This document shows positions 1 through 12,146 of a DNA stretch of 64,000 nt, piece after piece. A program made the translations under genes and the position numbers. This DNA comes from Boletus sp. NGJ (lineage: Eukaryota; Basidiomycota; Agaricomycetes; Boletales; Boletaceae): NCBI GenBank assembly GCA_019096195.1, contig JAGTXK010000060.1, positions 176,560-240,559 of the forward strand, in the 5' to 3' direction. The notes beneath the pieces are model-generated. The model was not told the origin of the DNA. It made no database searches and worked only from the letters and a program-made list of their open reading frames with translations. The first letter of the stretch is position 1. Each line of letters begins with the position of its first letter.

Positions 1-212
1 GATTCTTCGGGAGCTGCGGCACTCTGCTGAAGGAGCTGGGCCTTGTAATCGCCACGGGAAAGGGGCTTCCCGTTGACGGTGATGTTGCAGTTGATGGCAA
101 AAGTTGCATCAAAGGCGGTATCGAAATCGTCTTGCGTTTTCGATTCCAGGATGCCCGTTAAGCGGGACGCTGCCCATGCGGAGAGAGTAGGGAGGACGAT
201 GTTCACAGACAT
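1..212 (-). CDS. partial unknown protein, N-terminal 70 residues
   Basis: An open frame runs from an ATG at 212 leftward off the window edge without a stop or obvious intron, so only the N-terminus is visible (starts MSVNIVLPTLSAWAASRL). The composition looks like a real protein: alternating hydrophobic and polar residues, then a stretch reading FDATFAINCNITVNGKPLSR. That stretch recalls small NTF2/SnoaL-like fungal proteins, but I cannot assign a family. A TATATAAAG box on the same strand lies about 50 nt upstream of the ATG, which supports this start. Function unknown. Confidence 0.6.
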   Translation of the reverse strand, partial: MSVNIVLPTLSAWAASRLTGILESKTQDDFDTAFDATFAINCNITVNGKPLSRGDYKAQLLQQSAAAPEE

Positions 213-1039
213 GGATAGATGGTTGTCGAATTCAGGAACGAGCGCCGTTTAAGGGGGGGGACGCTTTATATACGGCCAGCACGATGCGGCGATACGTCTC
301 TGGCGCCCCATTGCGATGCAAGGCTCTGCAAGTTAGTAAGTACATGCCGTGGGCGGGGTTCCGATCCAACGACCTGGAAGGGCCCACGAATCTGGGAAAG
401 ACACCGTCAACCTAGGTGTGACAGCAAACTTCCGGTCGTCGGTCGTCCGTATTCGCCGAGCGGATGGACTGCGACTGACATTGAGAGGCTCGCACTCACT
501 CATGAGTAGATGCCGTTACATGTCGAATGCCATTCGTATAGCCATCGGCTTGCTGATAAAACAATTCGCCGTCCAACCGCGGAAAAGTTTCAGGCCAAGT
601 AACCGATTACTTTATCAGATCATGGGAATTATTCAATTACCCGTACCCCGCCGCAAAACTTGTTTTGTGAATCTGGGAACAAGATCACCAAACGGTATCG
701 AATGCGACACGTTACACAAAGTCTCCGCGCTGGACACACCTTGGATCCTGAGGTACCTGTGCGGTCACATCGTCCCCAGACGGAGGACGGGAACCTGGAG
801 ACCATTGATCTTCCAGTAGACTTCCCATTTTCGTCCTCGTGTACTGAGTAACGCGAAATATCAGCACATGCACCAATTCAACGACAGCACGACATGATTG
901 CGGACCCGGGGTTTACTAATTTCCATTTGAAGCCGCTGTAAGGGACACGTCAGACACGGGCAAGATATATGTATGTACGACCACCACCAAGGAATGTCAT
1001 CTTGAAAACGATCATCAGATCAAGATACTGTGGAAAGCA
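213..1039. other. intergenic, no gene seen
   Basis: Apart from the TATA box of the left-edge gene I see nothing supported here. Short open frames on the plus strand (for example 349-819) have arbitrary composition and no recognisable motif. Confidence 0.5.
264..272 (-). promoter_or_regulatory. TATA box of the left-edge gene
   Basis: Minus-strand TATATAAAG about 50 nt upstream of the ATG at 212. Position and sequence fit a fungal core promoter. Confidence 0.5.
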
Positions 1040-2240
1040 CACGTACATGGATGCATAAACGCCTGTATTTCATCCCACCTTTCACTCCCGGAACCTTTTC
1101 TGCAGCCATAGAAGAGCTTGTTTGCCTCTAACACTGAGCCACCGCTCAGGCCTTCACTCCGACGCATCTTCTCCCCACAGGTCCTTGTTGTGATTCGCAA
1201 CTAAAGGGGACGTAATGATTATGGTGCCTTTAGGAATAGCAATTTCCGAGAGCATCTCTCCCGAAACAGATTTCGATGCTGATATAGCGGACTCGGAAGG
1301 CTGTGGGTTCGGCTTCACGAACCCTGAAAACGAAAAACGTGAGCGGCCAGCGAATGCTGATTTGACCACCTTACCTTCGACTCTACAATGAAGTAGGAGG
1401 GTGCACCCTTAATGTCTCTCGAACAACAGCATGAAAAGGTCGTAAGGGAACTCCTCTACCCAGGGATTGTGATATCATGCAACACCGCAAAGTTTTGCTT
1501 CACACCCCGTACTTCGCGACGCAGGCAGGCTTGAACACCTAGTCTGCTAGCCAATATCCAGAGGGTGCGGTATACAGGTGTTGTTGTGATTTCAAATCTG
1601 CAAATATTACCGTGCTAGATAAAAAGTTTCAGAATGGAGCGACTGTACTTCATTTGCCCTAGTAGCTCCTCATCCATGAGCCTGCCAGTGTCAGAGGACG
1701 ACGTGTTCGCCCTCACTGAGATGATGTTGTCACGACGATCGTGTGGGAAGATGCTTTTATAAACTCACGCATGATGCTCACGCCTTTACCTTTCATCCGA
1801 GATATCAAACCTCCAGAATCTCTGATTCAGCGCGACCTTCCATCATGCCTTTTTCACCGCAAAAATCCTCTTGTTCGTTTCGTCCATGACCTCAAGAACC
1901 TACAGCGAACAGCTGGCAGCTGTGATCAAAGTATCATGCAGAGCATCTGCAATAGGCTGGAGGATTGGAAGTAATTCACGCATATTGGCGAGCGAGAACA
2001 CGGGGTTAAGCATCCTGCGCTGCATCCTGTGTTGTTCGCCTTGTAGGATGAGATGGTTCGGATGGGCTCCTTTTCGTGTAGCAAAGGCAAGACAACATAC
2101 CGAGAGTAGAGATCAGACCTTGACCGGATATGAGGAGGTTTCCCCTGTCGCATGGGTTACAATCTTTGACAAGTGGAGTAGGGAGAGTTGAATGTAATTG
2201 ACGAACATGTTTGTTTCGGTATAAAAGTTCTCTGACCACT
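1040..2240 (-). pseudogene. decayed cytochrome P450
   Basis: Read on the minus strand, ordered P450 blocks appear in shifting frames. About 2039-1925 reads GEQHRMQRRMLNPVFS then MRELLPILQPIADALH (C helix and following region). About 1890-1845 reads VMDETNKRIFAVKKA. About 1735-1650 reads DNIISVRANTSSSD then MDEELLGQM. About 1595-1500 holds the I helix (FEITTTPVYRTLWILA). About 1440-1400 is the K helix ExxR block (VVRETLRVHPPT). About 1290-1130 reads SGEMLSEIAIPKG, then WGEDASE, a stop, then RPERW. The TGA at 1154-1156 sits where the family has Trp in E-W-RPERW. Frame changes separate the ExxR and beta blocks, and roughly 100 or more residues are missing between the C-helix block and VMDETNK. 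No heme-binding Cys motif was found downstream. It points away from the intact P450 at 3625 and belongs to a different P450 family. Confidence 0.85.
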
Positions 2241-3624
2241 AGAGCGGTTGGCTCTGCAGAGGTGAGCTACGTTGCTTTTGGCGAAGATCTGTCTCAGGTC
2301 AACCCAAGCAAGGCGGTGATTTTGAGATATTCCTCGACCAAGGTGAAGTTGTACCACAATGCGTCGTAGGGAAGGAAGATGGAGGTGCAGCACGAAAGGC
2401 AGAGAATGGGGGTATCAACGATTCATGGACTCGGGTCAAGTGAGACCTCCATTTTCGCTCGTATGCGTCCGATTGAAACATTTCGTTGTTTGCAAACTGT
2501 TCCCGTTTGTCACTGCCCGTGTCACACGTAGCTCAACGCAAGTGATCAGCACACGGCGTACGAAGCCATTCAAGAAGTGTAAGTGTTCCGTCGTCTGTGG
2601 GGCTCCACTTGGCATCCCGAGGAGCCTTCTCGTACGTCTGGAGTTTCTTGACACGTTCAAACTTGTCTTCGTCGTCGTCTTCGCCGTCTCTAACGCTGCG
2701 GAAGCCATCCTTGCCGTCCAAATCTATGTAAGCAACACATATACTAGAACGGTCGCTTCCACACCTCTCACGTGGTCTCCGCGCCGTAGAGGAGTAGGAC
2801 TTGTCAAACTCAAGGAAGCTTGATGTGATGTGATAGAACTAAAGATATTGGAAGCTGAGCACCATTGAAACCTTCCCTGTTACGTGGCAATGAATATGAC
2901 GGGAGGCTGGTGCTATGTCTAACGTGATGCATACTCGACGTTCGTGTCATGACAAAAATTGAGGTTTGCGCAGCATGCACACGCTCACTCGAGTGGTAAA
3001 CTGGGGTGATCAGCCACCCACCGGTGTAGTACAGTCCAGTCTGTAGCATTTTTGTACTGAATCAGTGCCGTTTGCCGAATGGATCCAATTCCTGTCCACA
3101 AATTGAGGGATATCGTCTCCCAGCGTCGTGTCGGCACGACAAATGAGGATCTGCCGAAGATAGCGCGGGCAATGCTGAATATGCTCGAACGCATGTATTC
3201 AATTTGCCAAGTAGCCGACACGAATGATGTCCGAACAGCGGAGCTGGTGGACAAGCAACACGAGGAACGTAACCCAGACGCACAAATAAACCCGTCCAAA
3301 GGAAAAATGGTTCAAGTCAGTTTCCACGCTTATACCCACGAACGGTAGGTCTGGCGCGCTTCTGCCAGCCTATCGTGATAACAGGCCATTCCATGCACGA
3401 CAAAAGGCAAGTCGAAGCCTCCTGAAAGTTAGATGCATCTCAGTTGAAGGAGCCTGAATCTGTATGATGCAGTCTGACTCGTTGATAGTTCAATGCTTAT
3501 ATTATACCCTAGTGTTAATTCCTAAACGTTTAGGAATTTTTTGACGACCGACTAAGTATCCCAATTTGGTATGTGCTGTTCTCCCCTTGGCAGATTGAAA
3601 CTCCGAGCACATTGACTCGCAAAG
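2241..3624. other. gap with coding-like fragments and the P450 upstream region
   Basis: No complete gene. Two short frames look more protein-like than background. One is minus 2721-2533 (contains KAPRDAKWSPTDDGTLTLLE), preceded by a plausible intron acceptor. The other is plus 3079-3348 (contains DPIPVHKLRDIV). Neither could be joined to a start, a stop and a family. An A/T-rich stretch around 3497-3508 could serve as a TATA element for the P450 at 3625. Otherwise nothing seen. Confidence 0.35.
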
Positions 3625-6113
3625 ATGCTCCATATGGGCTCATTAAAGGACGGTGAGGCGTTCTTACTCAACAGGGTCCGTTACCGAAGTACTAAAGTAC
3701 TGACTCCCCCCCAGCTGACCTTTCCTGGTCCACTGCAATCGCTACTCTTGCTTTCGTCTTCGTCATCTCGCGCATCTTCAAGCTCGTCCGTTCCCTCAAG
3801 GTCTGTCGCGACACCGATCTCCAATCCTTATCTTGACCAAATGACAGGCTATCGACTTCCTGCCTGGTTTGCGCATTCCCTTTGAGCCGTTTTCCGTCTT
3901 AGCTATCATCCTGCCAGAAACATGGTGGAACCCAGGTCGATCTTCTTCCCACGACGTGTTTTTCTCTCCTCACTTCTTCTCGATGTAGGTCTGTTATTCA
4001 CCTGGTCCTGGAGAAAGACCAAGAACAGTTTGTACGTTTCTTCTCCGATACGCCAGACTCACCTCCCTCTAGTTTATCATCGCTATGGTTGTGACACCGT
4101 CTCCATTGTCCCATTCATAAGTGGTTCCCCTATGATATACACGCGCTCCATGGAAGTCGGGAAGCAGATTATCGGTCTAGGCCACAAGTCCGGTGCCTTT
4201 GGCAAGGCAGATCACTTGGGCCGCTTCTTTCTGTGAGTTTACAGAGGTGCACCCATCCGTGTGAAATGTCCCTACCTTGTATCCTATAAGGTTCTGGGGT
4301 CCAAACATTATTTCTGCAGAAGGGGAATTGTGGAGAAAATACAGGAGGATCGCCAGCCCTGCGTTTAACAACGAGACGTAGGTGGTTAGATTATTGAGCA
4401 TTCGTCAGATGGCTAATACAGCCAAGGTATGCCTTTGTTTGGGATGTTTCGCGCAAGCTTTACTTGGAGATGACCTCTGCTGAGGGTTGGGCCACGAAAG
4501 ACGTTATCGAGGTCCCCAGCGTCCATGCGCTCACATTCAAGGCGAGCTTTCTTGGCTGAGACTCTACCTCGAGGATGTTTATCCACGCCACCGTTTTATA
4601 ACAGTTTACACTCATCATATTTGCATCGGTTGGCTTCGGCTTTCCATCCACATGGGCCAATCCGCCTGCTAACCAAGGTGATATGAGCATACAAGAATGC
4701 ATCGAGGTTATCACGAAAACAAACATATTTGCAATCGCTGCCCCTGCATGGGCTTGGAAATTGCCGTTTGCATGGTCAGTGCAGGCTGTACTTGTCCGTC
4801 ATGCAGAAAACGCTGAACTTTGGATTTTGACATTTGCAACAGGGTCCGACGCACCCGTCGCGCATACGATACCATGCGCGCGTTCATGCACTCCCTAGTC
4901 AGCACCACGCGAGAGACAATCCGATCCCAAGCCGAGGACGCTGCAGCGAAGCGAGCGAGAGACCTCTTTACACTTTTGGTTCAGGCTTCTGAGAATGCAG
5001 AAGGTAAGATGCGCCTGAATGACAACGAATTGGTAAGTAAGACTCGGGTTGCTTTGTAGCGGTAGCAGAGACTAACGGGTGACCCTGGCACAGATTGGCA
5101 ATGTATTCTCCTTTATGTTCGCTGGTCATGGCAAGCCCTTGGTCCTGGTGCATTCGATGACTTTGAAATACTCACAATTCATATTCAGAGACCACAGCCC
5201 ACACTTTGGCGGCGACCCTTGCGTTCCTCGCTTTGGATTCTGACCTCCAAGACGAACTCGTTTCCCAAGTGCAAGAGGTGACGCGAGGGAGAGACGATGA
5301 TACATTGGAAAGTGGTGATGTCAAGTAGTAGTTTCCTTTCACTAAACTTTGGAAACACATTCAGTTGCCGGAAGATTACGGAAAGCTCGACAAGGTACTT
5401 GCAGCATTTTACGAAGGGATCCGAATGTTCCGTAGGCAACAAAGCTCTGTCCTTCGACTCTATCTGAATGTTGTTGGTGTTGTAGCATCAGGTGTCTTTC
5501 TTGTCCGCGAGGCAAAACGTGACACGGTCCTGGATATCTCTGACAGTGATGAACCCAGAATGTTGTCTGTGAAGAAGGGTACCGAGGTAAGTCATCGCCG
5601 AGAACCCCTATTGTGAACCGATGGCTGACGGTGTCGTAAGGTTGTGGTAGACATGATTGGCGTCCGTGAGCACATTGTGTGGCGTTCTCTTGACTGTAGT
5701 CTGGACTGTCCTCTTTAGAGTATAACCCACGTTATTTTACCGAGCCCGACGAATTCCGAGCCTCAAGATGGTACAGAAGGCAGAGAGAGGCGGATGAAAA
5801 GGATGAGTCGGAGGAATACACGGCATTCAGTATCGGTATGCTAGAGTCGGTTCATTCGCGTGAATCCGTTTCATTGATGCCCCGGACCCACATAGGTCCT
5901 CGCGCGTGCCTTGGTCGTAAATTTGCATCTACAGAAGGCGTGTGCTTCCTCGCGTTGTTGCTGCGAGATTGGCGGGTCGAGCCGTTGCTTGCGATGCAGC
6001 CGAACGGTCGGGTTGAGACTGTGGATGAGTGGCGAGGACGGGTAGTGCAGGCAAAGATTGAACTGACGATGGGGATCAAAGAAGTGCCTCTTAAATTTGT
6101 GAGGCGCAAATGA
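3625..6113 (+). CDS. cytochrome P450 monooxygenase, intact
   Basis: Heme-thiolate monooxygenase, probably ER-anchored by its N-terminal hydrophobic segment (WSTAIATLAFVFVISRIF). Substrate unknown. Sixteen exons: 3625-3652, 3715-3800, 3848-3935, 3989-4027, 4073-4232, 4291-4377, 4427-4541, 4605-4774, 4843-5032, 5094-5130, 5189-5319, 5365-5431, 5486-5586, 5641-5665, 5719-5835, 5896-6113. They join in phase to 552 residues. Hallmarks: I helix AGHETT (about 331-336), ExxR in FYEGIRMFP (Glu394, Arg397), PERF-like FRASRWYR, heme loop FSIGPRACLGRKFA with Cys485. The N-terminal block LPGLRIPFEP then LPETWWNPG is typical of a basidiomycete P450 group I cannot name with certainty. Two introns (4542-4604 and 5131-5188) begin with GC instead of GT; reading them as GC-AG is the only way to restore the family sequence. 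No disabling change seen. Confidence 0.93.
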
Positions 6114-6277
6114 GGATACAGCAAGTAGAAAGTACTTGGGTTCAATAAACGCGGGTGTCCAAAAGCAGCGAGTGCCGGCTCTACTTCCGCGCGCGCGTTT
6201 AACAAAAGTCAACCATCCTCACGAACCTCATGAACAACCCTCGCGACGTCCACGTACACCCGTAATTTATCCCCCTC

Positions 6278-9200
6278 ATGATCTCCCAGTTTGTACTATA
6301 CTCCCTGTATCTCTCACCAACAGTTCTTGCCCAATACTCCCCATCCCCGAGGTGAGTGTACCCACCTAACCAGCTCTACGAGTGGCACTCATCCACAATA
6401 GATGGGCACAAGCAGTCGCTCTGTTGGAGAGCACGCTGTACGTTCACGGCGGACTAAGTGATCCGTTCAATTCCTACTCGTACAGCTCTGCACCACAGAT
6501 ATCTGACCTGCTAGTCCTCGACCTCTCCACATCCTTCAATTCCTCTTCTCCCCCTTGGCAGCTTTTCTCCACCAACTCTTCGCCTCCCCTCGCCTGGCAC
6601 ACATTGTCCGCGTTCAACCCCGCAGAGCTTATGCTCTTCGGGGGCCAACCTGGCCCCGTTTCTGAGACAGTTCTTACAACCCTCAACGATTCGTCAGGTC
6701 TACTCTCGACCTCTGACAAGTCCGGTCCATCATTCCTCATGGAACCGCAGGACTGGGCGAATGAACCCATGCGCAGGATTCGCCACTCCTCATCCTATAC
6801 AAGCGGCAAGGTGTGGATTATCGGCGGTGAGAAGGCGGATGGTTCTGGAAATGCATTCAGTGAGCATTACTCCTTCGCCCCATCCGGTCCAGAGTTCGTC
6901 CAGTTGCCATCCTCGAGCAGTGCACCGCCCGATATTTATGGCCACGCTTCGCTCGTACTACCGGATGGACGCCTCCTAGTCATCGGGGGATATTGCGCGT
7001 CGTGCTCCGAGCTCGTGCCCATGAACACGGTATGGTCCTTGAACATTACACAGAATCCGCCCGTCTGGGAGAAGCTCTCCATCTCAAACCAGTCGTTGCC
7101 GAGTCCCCGTCGTGACTTCGCCGCGGTCGTCCTTTCCAATGGCCAGGTCCTTGTCCATGGAGGTGGTGACGCGCAGCTCCAGACGACGTACAGCGATGGC
7201 TGGATCTTGGACACGGGCCAGAATCCCATGGTTTGGAATAGTGTTGCGGCGCTCACACAGTTGGGCCAAAGGAAAGACCACTTTGCAGTACAAGCAGGTG
7301 GTTATGTGTTATTCTGTTTCGGTGAGTTGCACGAATTGCATGATCACGACGATGGCCATTCATTCACGTTAGGATATGGTTCCTCCTCTCCTGCATCTGC
7401 ATCCTTATTCGTATATAATCCGACGACGTCCTCAATGGTTACATCCTACACTGCACCTTCTCCTGGCTCGACAGCTGCCATTACTTCATTGCTGCCCCCG
7501 ACACAGACAGGTTCAAATCCCATTTCTGATGGAGGAACGGGCACTGTTTCTCCTGGGGGCTCCTCAAGCTCTCCCTCGTACACCTCTGGCTCGTCCTCTG
7601 ACCCAAGCAGCCGTACCATTGCTATCGCACTTGGCACGACATTCGGAATCCTTGGGCTTGTCATAGGTGGACTCGTAACAATATACTATTTGAAACGAGC
7701 GCATCGTAATAGGAGGGGGGCTAAGAGATTTTTCCCGCTTGCAGATGACCCCGAATTCTCGTCGTCGGAGGGATCGGTTGGCGGCGCTGCACCAGAGGCA
7801 GCACACTTCGACGGTCAGGCCACTGAAAGGGTCAGAGGGGTTGATAGCCCAGGTCCGATAACGGATGTTCTCGCACTCCTCGGCATCGGCAAATTTAGCC
7901 CCAGGCGGCGTCAGCCCCGGAAAGACATGTTTGCGGACGAGGATAGCAGATCGTTCGGCTGGGCTGGACACTCGACTAGCAAGCAGAGGCAGGGCAGCGA
8001 GGGGACAAGCGGTTGGTCCCTTCGCTCTGTGGGGGCCTTGGTACGCGGGGTGATTGGCCGCGAACCTAGCGGATCTGTCGTAGATCAAGGAGATGACGAC
8101 TGGGAGAAGATCGGTCATTTCCGTGACGAGGGCAAAGAAGGTTTAATTCGTCAAGGAAGTCTTCACAGCGAATACTCTTCGCATCCGACCCATCGGAGAG
8201 ACGAAAGTTTCTGGTCATATACCGATCCTTTCCAGGACCCTCTCCAGGACGACGAATATGATGATCTCAATTTACGCCGTGGCATTCCCGAGAAGGACGC
8301 AGATTATGACAATTCACTTCTGAGAAGTGATGAAACTGACGATTTTGAGTGGACCGCCTTGGCCCCCCAAGGTTCCCTTCGGCCGTTCTCCGTACGCTCA
8401 CGTATGCTCACCCCCCTCAGAGAAGTTTCTCACACATCCTCCTCGGATCCTTCCAATTCGCTTCCGTCTCTGCAAGAACCATCCTGTGGTCATGCGGACA
8501 ACGCCGCGCTCTCCCCACCACCTAGCATCCATCCAACAACCCACAGTCCTACTACCTCACCTTCTGATCCACACCCCGTTACATCCGCTTATTTAATTGT
8601 CTCAGGTTCTACCTTGTCTCGTTCACCATCTCTATCTCGTCCTGACAACTGGTGGTCACGTATAACGAAATCACCACTTCTCGACCGTCGCTCGTCGATC
8701 ACATCATCCAAGCCGCTGGATTTCAGAGACCCAACACCAGCCCCTCCACTCCCCCCGTTAGAAGAAACAAAGACAACCTCTCTCGCTCCTGCGTGTTCCA
8801 CTGATACACCTGCTGATATACCTGTCGCACACGGTAGGTCGCTGTCTTCCGCTCACAGCGGGCGTACGGCGAATACCGATTCCGCGGAACACCTTGGGGG
8901 GAGTTATGACGTGGTCCAGCGTTTCGCATCTGACGGATCTGGTTCCCGACGCGCGCCATCGCTGGGTTCAGCGGAAATAACCGACCAAGGGGTGTTTGCT
9001 GTTGACAACCATGCGTCTGCCGAAATGTCTCCGTCAAGCGACCCACCCCATGCTGATCCGCCACGATCAACATTAGTCCCGGCTGCTCCTACTATGTCAA
9101 TGGACGCAGAGACGCCCTCTGAGTCTCTGATGTCACCAAAATCTAATCCAACATCGTCAAAGAAGGGTGCCATCGTGGCCAGTAGAGTTAGAGCATACGA

Positions 9201-9369
9201 GCGCAGGTTGTCTCAAGAATTAGAATCACAGCAAACTCCCTCCCCTCGAAACACCCGCCGTCGTGAAGAAGTACCATCACAGACACGACCAACGATACAG
9301 TACGGCGTCGCTCCGCGTGCCTCGTTATTTATCGCCAACCCCGATCTTGGACAAATTCATATTTCGTGA
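6278..9369 (+). CDS. kelch-repeat type I membrane protein
   Basis: Exons 6278-6351, 6402-7321 and 7373-9369 give 996 residues. Residues 1-18 form a signal peptide (MISQFVLYSLYLSPTVLA). About 20-380 are kelch/galactose-oxidase-type propeller repeats (recurring LYVHGG, LMLFGG, VWIIGG, LLVIGG, VLVHGG). A Ser/Thr/Pro-rich stalk follows, then one membrane span around 413-436 (IAIALGTTFGILGLVIGG) with a basic stop-transfer. The last roughly 560 residues are a low-complexity Ser/Pro/Asp-rich cytoplasmic tail. The first exon is needed to supply the signal peptide. The second intron (7322-7372) has a good GTGAGT donor but is 51 nt with no stop, so retention would insert 17 residues rich in His and Asp. 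Inferred role: cell-surface or wall-associated binding/sensing protein; ligand unknown. No copper-ligand pattern of a full galactose oxidase was identified. Confidence 0.85.
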
Positions 9370-11600
9370 CGCTTTGTTTTCTGCTGCTTCGACCCTGTGC
9401 TAGGGTTGTAGGTCACTGTATGTGCCATGCTGTGCTGTATTGTAGTGTGTGTATTCTTTTGCTTTCAATGAACTATTTACCTCGAGACCCTCTAGACAGT
9501 ATGTGTTGTACGGATCGGACATATTTGAGGACGTCTCCGACGTGACAACAAACCAAATGAACACGGAAATTTCTCTCTGCTCATGTACAATCGGGCCAAG
9601 TGCCCAGCCGCGCAGGGAAACGAAAGCAGTGGCTGCTGCGACGCACTGCCGGCTGCGCAACATATTTTTCCACACTGGACGGGAATCCTTTGTATTTCGT
9701 ATGGTACCTGGCAACTGGGAGAATAGCTACGGATGCCCGTGTGGATAGGGGCTAACAAAGATCAGGCCACCGCTCGATACCTGAGTGGCCGGGTTTGCCA
9801 TCTAGGAGGGAGGCGGCTGAACGGAACGGTGCCATCGAATCACCGCTCAAGTTCTACCGCGAAGCAGTTCCCGTGGACATGAGCGACTAACAGATGGGTT
9901 GCGTAGTAAAGACGGAGATCAGTCCGTGCAGGATCGAGAAAAAAATGATTATATCCTGCTTCTTATCCCCAAGTTGGAGTGTGAATACATTCTGATTGAA
10001 TGTATGATGGGAATTTATTTATTTTTCATTGCGACCTGGAATCGGCGCACAAGTCAACAACCATGCAGGGACGACCGTCGGTACACATGATGCTTACCCA
10101 GCGGAGACTGGCGGAGATCTTTTCCCTCGCTCCATAGGCAATTACGAGGTCAGCCGGGTGTAACGCAACAAACGATGAGAGCATTTACGAAAAAAAAAGT
10201 ACCGCAACCGTAAAATATATGATGACCGGGGACGGTCACACGAATGACCCGACGGCACGAGGCAAGGCCCGGGGCAGGTGCAGGCAGGATTCCATGCCAG
10301 GGAAACCACATCGCATTGGTCCGGGAGTCAACATGACGTATAGCATGGAGCTGCACATGGAGCTTTGGACTTGATATTTCCATCCCTATTAAAAATCATT
10401 AAACGATTCACATTGGCCCGTTGCCTGCCATGCTGTAGAGGCCGTGTGATGCTATGAACTTGTTCATTTCAAAAATGTACGTGCTTCTGGCCTGCTGTGC
10501 TATGTGGCTGGTGAGGAAGGTTACCCCAATAAAGTTTACGGTCCACCGCATCTAAATGTAGACGGTCTGTTGAAAGGTGAGAGCCACCCGAAAGGGGCGC
10601 TTAAGCTCCGAAGAAGAGACAGGGGATCATTGGGACTTACAAATCCAGGGTTCAACGTTCAGCATGACCACGAGGACGGCAGCCACTTGTAGAGAAGCTG
10701 CGATGTCATGTCACACGCTGGATACCCAGAAGTTCCGGTTAGTTGCGAAAAACCATTCTGCCGAGTCGCTGTCGCATCCCAGGGTCGAGATAGGCAGTGG
10801 CAGTCGGAATCGCGCCAAGTGGCAAACAACGATTCTATTGTGGCGGGTGTTGTCGAAGGAATGACAGACCTTCATATCTCACGCGATAAGGCGCTAACGT
10901 GAGAGTACGCTCTCCAGGAACGTCAGTTATTTGAGGTAGATCGGAGGTCTAGGTGCTCATAAGGCAAGCTGGCAAGATGGTACTTACCCAGAGTGTACTA
11001 GACCAGTAACAAGGCTGCCTGATTGGCAGGATACCTCGGCAAAACCACACCACCGGGACATTGGAGTGAGAATGGCAAAATTAACTGAGATGGGGCGTCG
11101 AGAGACACGCATCGTACCTTGCATGATAACATATGGACTCACTTCGTTGCACGAACCAAATAAAAAAAGTAATACTTGAGGACCTAGGAACAAGGTTCGC
11201 TCGTTCAGTCATTTCTTTACCTAATGGTTGACGTGGATGCTGTATCTTGCCAAGGCGTTGGCTATGTATGCCAGATTTCAGTCTACGCATCACCCGGCGA
11301 ACTTGAACTCGAAGCGTTCCAGAACCATGTCTTGATTAGGAAAGTTGGGCGGCTGGCCATCCAGCTGTGAGGTCCTCGAACACCCCTTCCTCTCACAGTG
11401 CCAACGATGTGGTACAGACGCCGGGGTGTTATATTATCTGCCTCATGTTGGAACAGTGAACAGACCTGTTAAACACATGACTTCCTTGCTGTCCAGCATG
11501 CTGCGTGCTGAAATTGAATGCACTCTGCACACGATGTCACCGGTGATTTGACCACCCCAAATAGCTAGTCTACATGTGCTTACTCATACAGCAACCTCGC
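9370..11600. other. 2.2 kb gene-poor interval
   Basis: No reading frame with recognisable motifs or a believable exon chain on either strand. The first part is the 3' region of the kelch gene and the right end the 3' region of the acyl-CoA-binding protein. I saw no tRNA cloverleaf or repeat. A noncoding RNA or a fast-evolving small gene cannot be excluded. Confidence 0.4.
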
Positions 11601-12146
11601 CTACTGCTTGAGTTCTTCCAACAGCTTCTCGAGCTCCTCGGACTTTGGTGTGACCTTGTCGAGGTCCTGTTATCGAGCTCGATTAGTGAGTAAACTCTGA
11701 TAATATAACGAAACAATCTTACCGCGACAAGCAATTCGACGTATTTAGTCTGAGCGACTTCCTTGCTTGTGCCCTTGGCACCATTCCAGGCATCCCTGCA
11801 GTGACATGTGAAATTGAGTATCGTTATTAGACCGACGGGTGAACGCTGTGACCATTTAGCTTTTCCGACAAAGTCCAGAATGCCTGGTCTCGGGATGTTC
11901 ACATCGCCTTCGGTTGCTGAACGCGGCGTTCAGAGACGTTCAGCATCGACCGTTCCAGAACACGAACCTTGCTTGTAGTATGCGTAGTACTGACACGAGC
12001 ATGTCAGCAGATCGCGATTGATCTCGAAGAGAATACCTCCTCACCTTGAGCTTGGTGTCCTGGTCGGGCTGGTAAGGGCCGTCCTTGGGGAGACTCTGGA
12101 CGTACTTGACGGCCTTGTCGAACTTTTCCTGCACGGACAATGTCAT
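11601..12146 (-). CDS. acyl-CoA-binding protein (ACBP)
   Basis: Small cytosolic carrier that binds medium- and long-chain acyl-CoA esters and buffers or delivers them to lipid enzymes. Exons (minus): 12146-12045, 11989-11968, 11916-11853, 11795-11723, 11666-11601, joining to 108 residues. The ACBP fold is clear: [20 protein letters not shown], then DQDTKLKYYAYYKQATEGD, then a helix with [18 protein letters not shown] and KYVELL. The length is slightly above the usual 86-90 because of a short charged C-terminal extension. The second exon is only 22 nt. It is divergent from the PH-domain gene, with 357 bp between start codons. Functionally it complements the fatty acid synthase elsewhere in the window, but the two are not adjacent. 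Confidence 0.96.
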
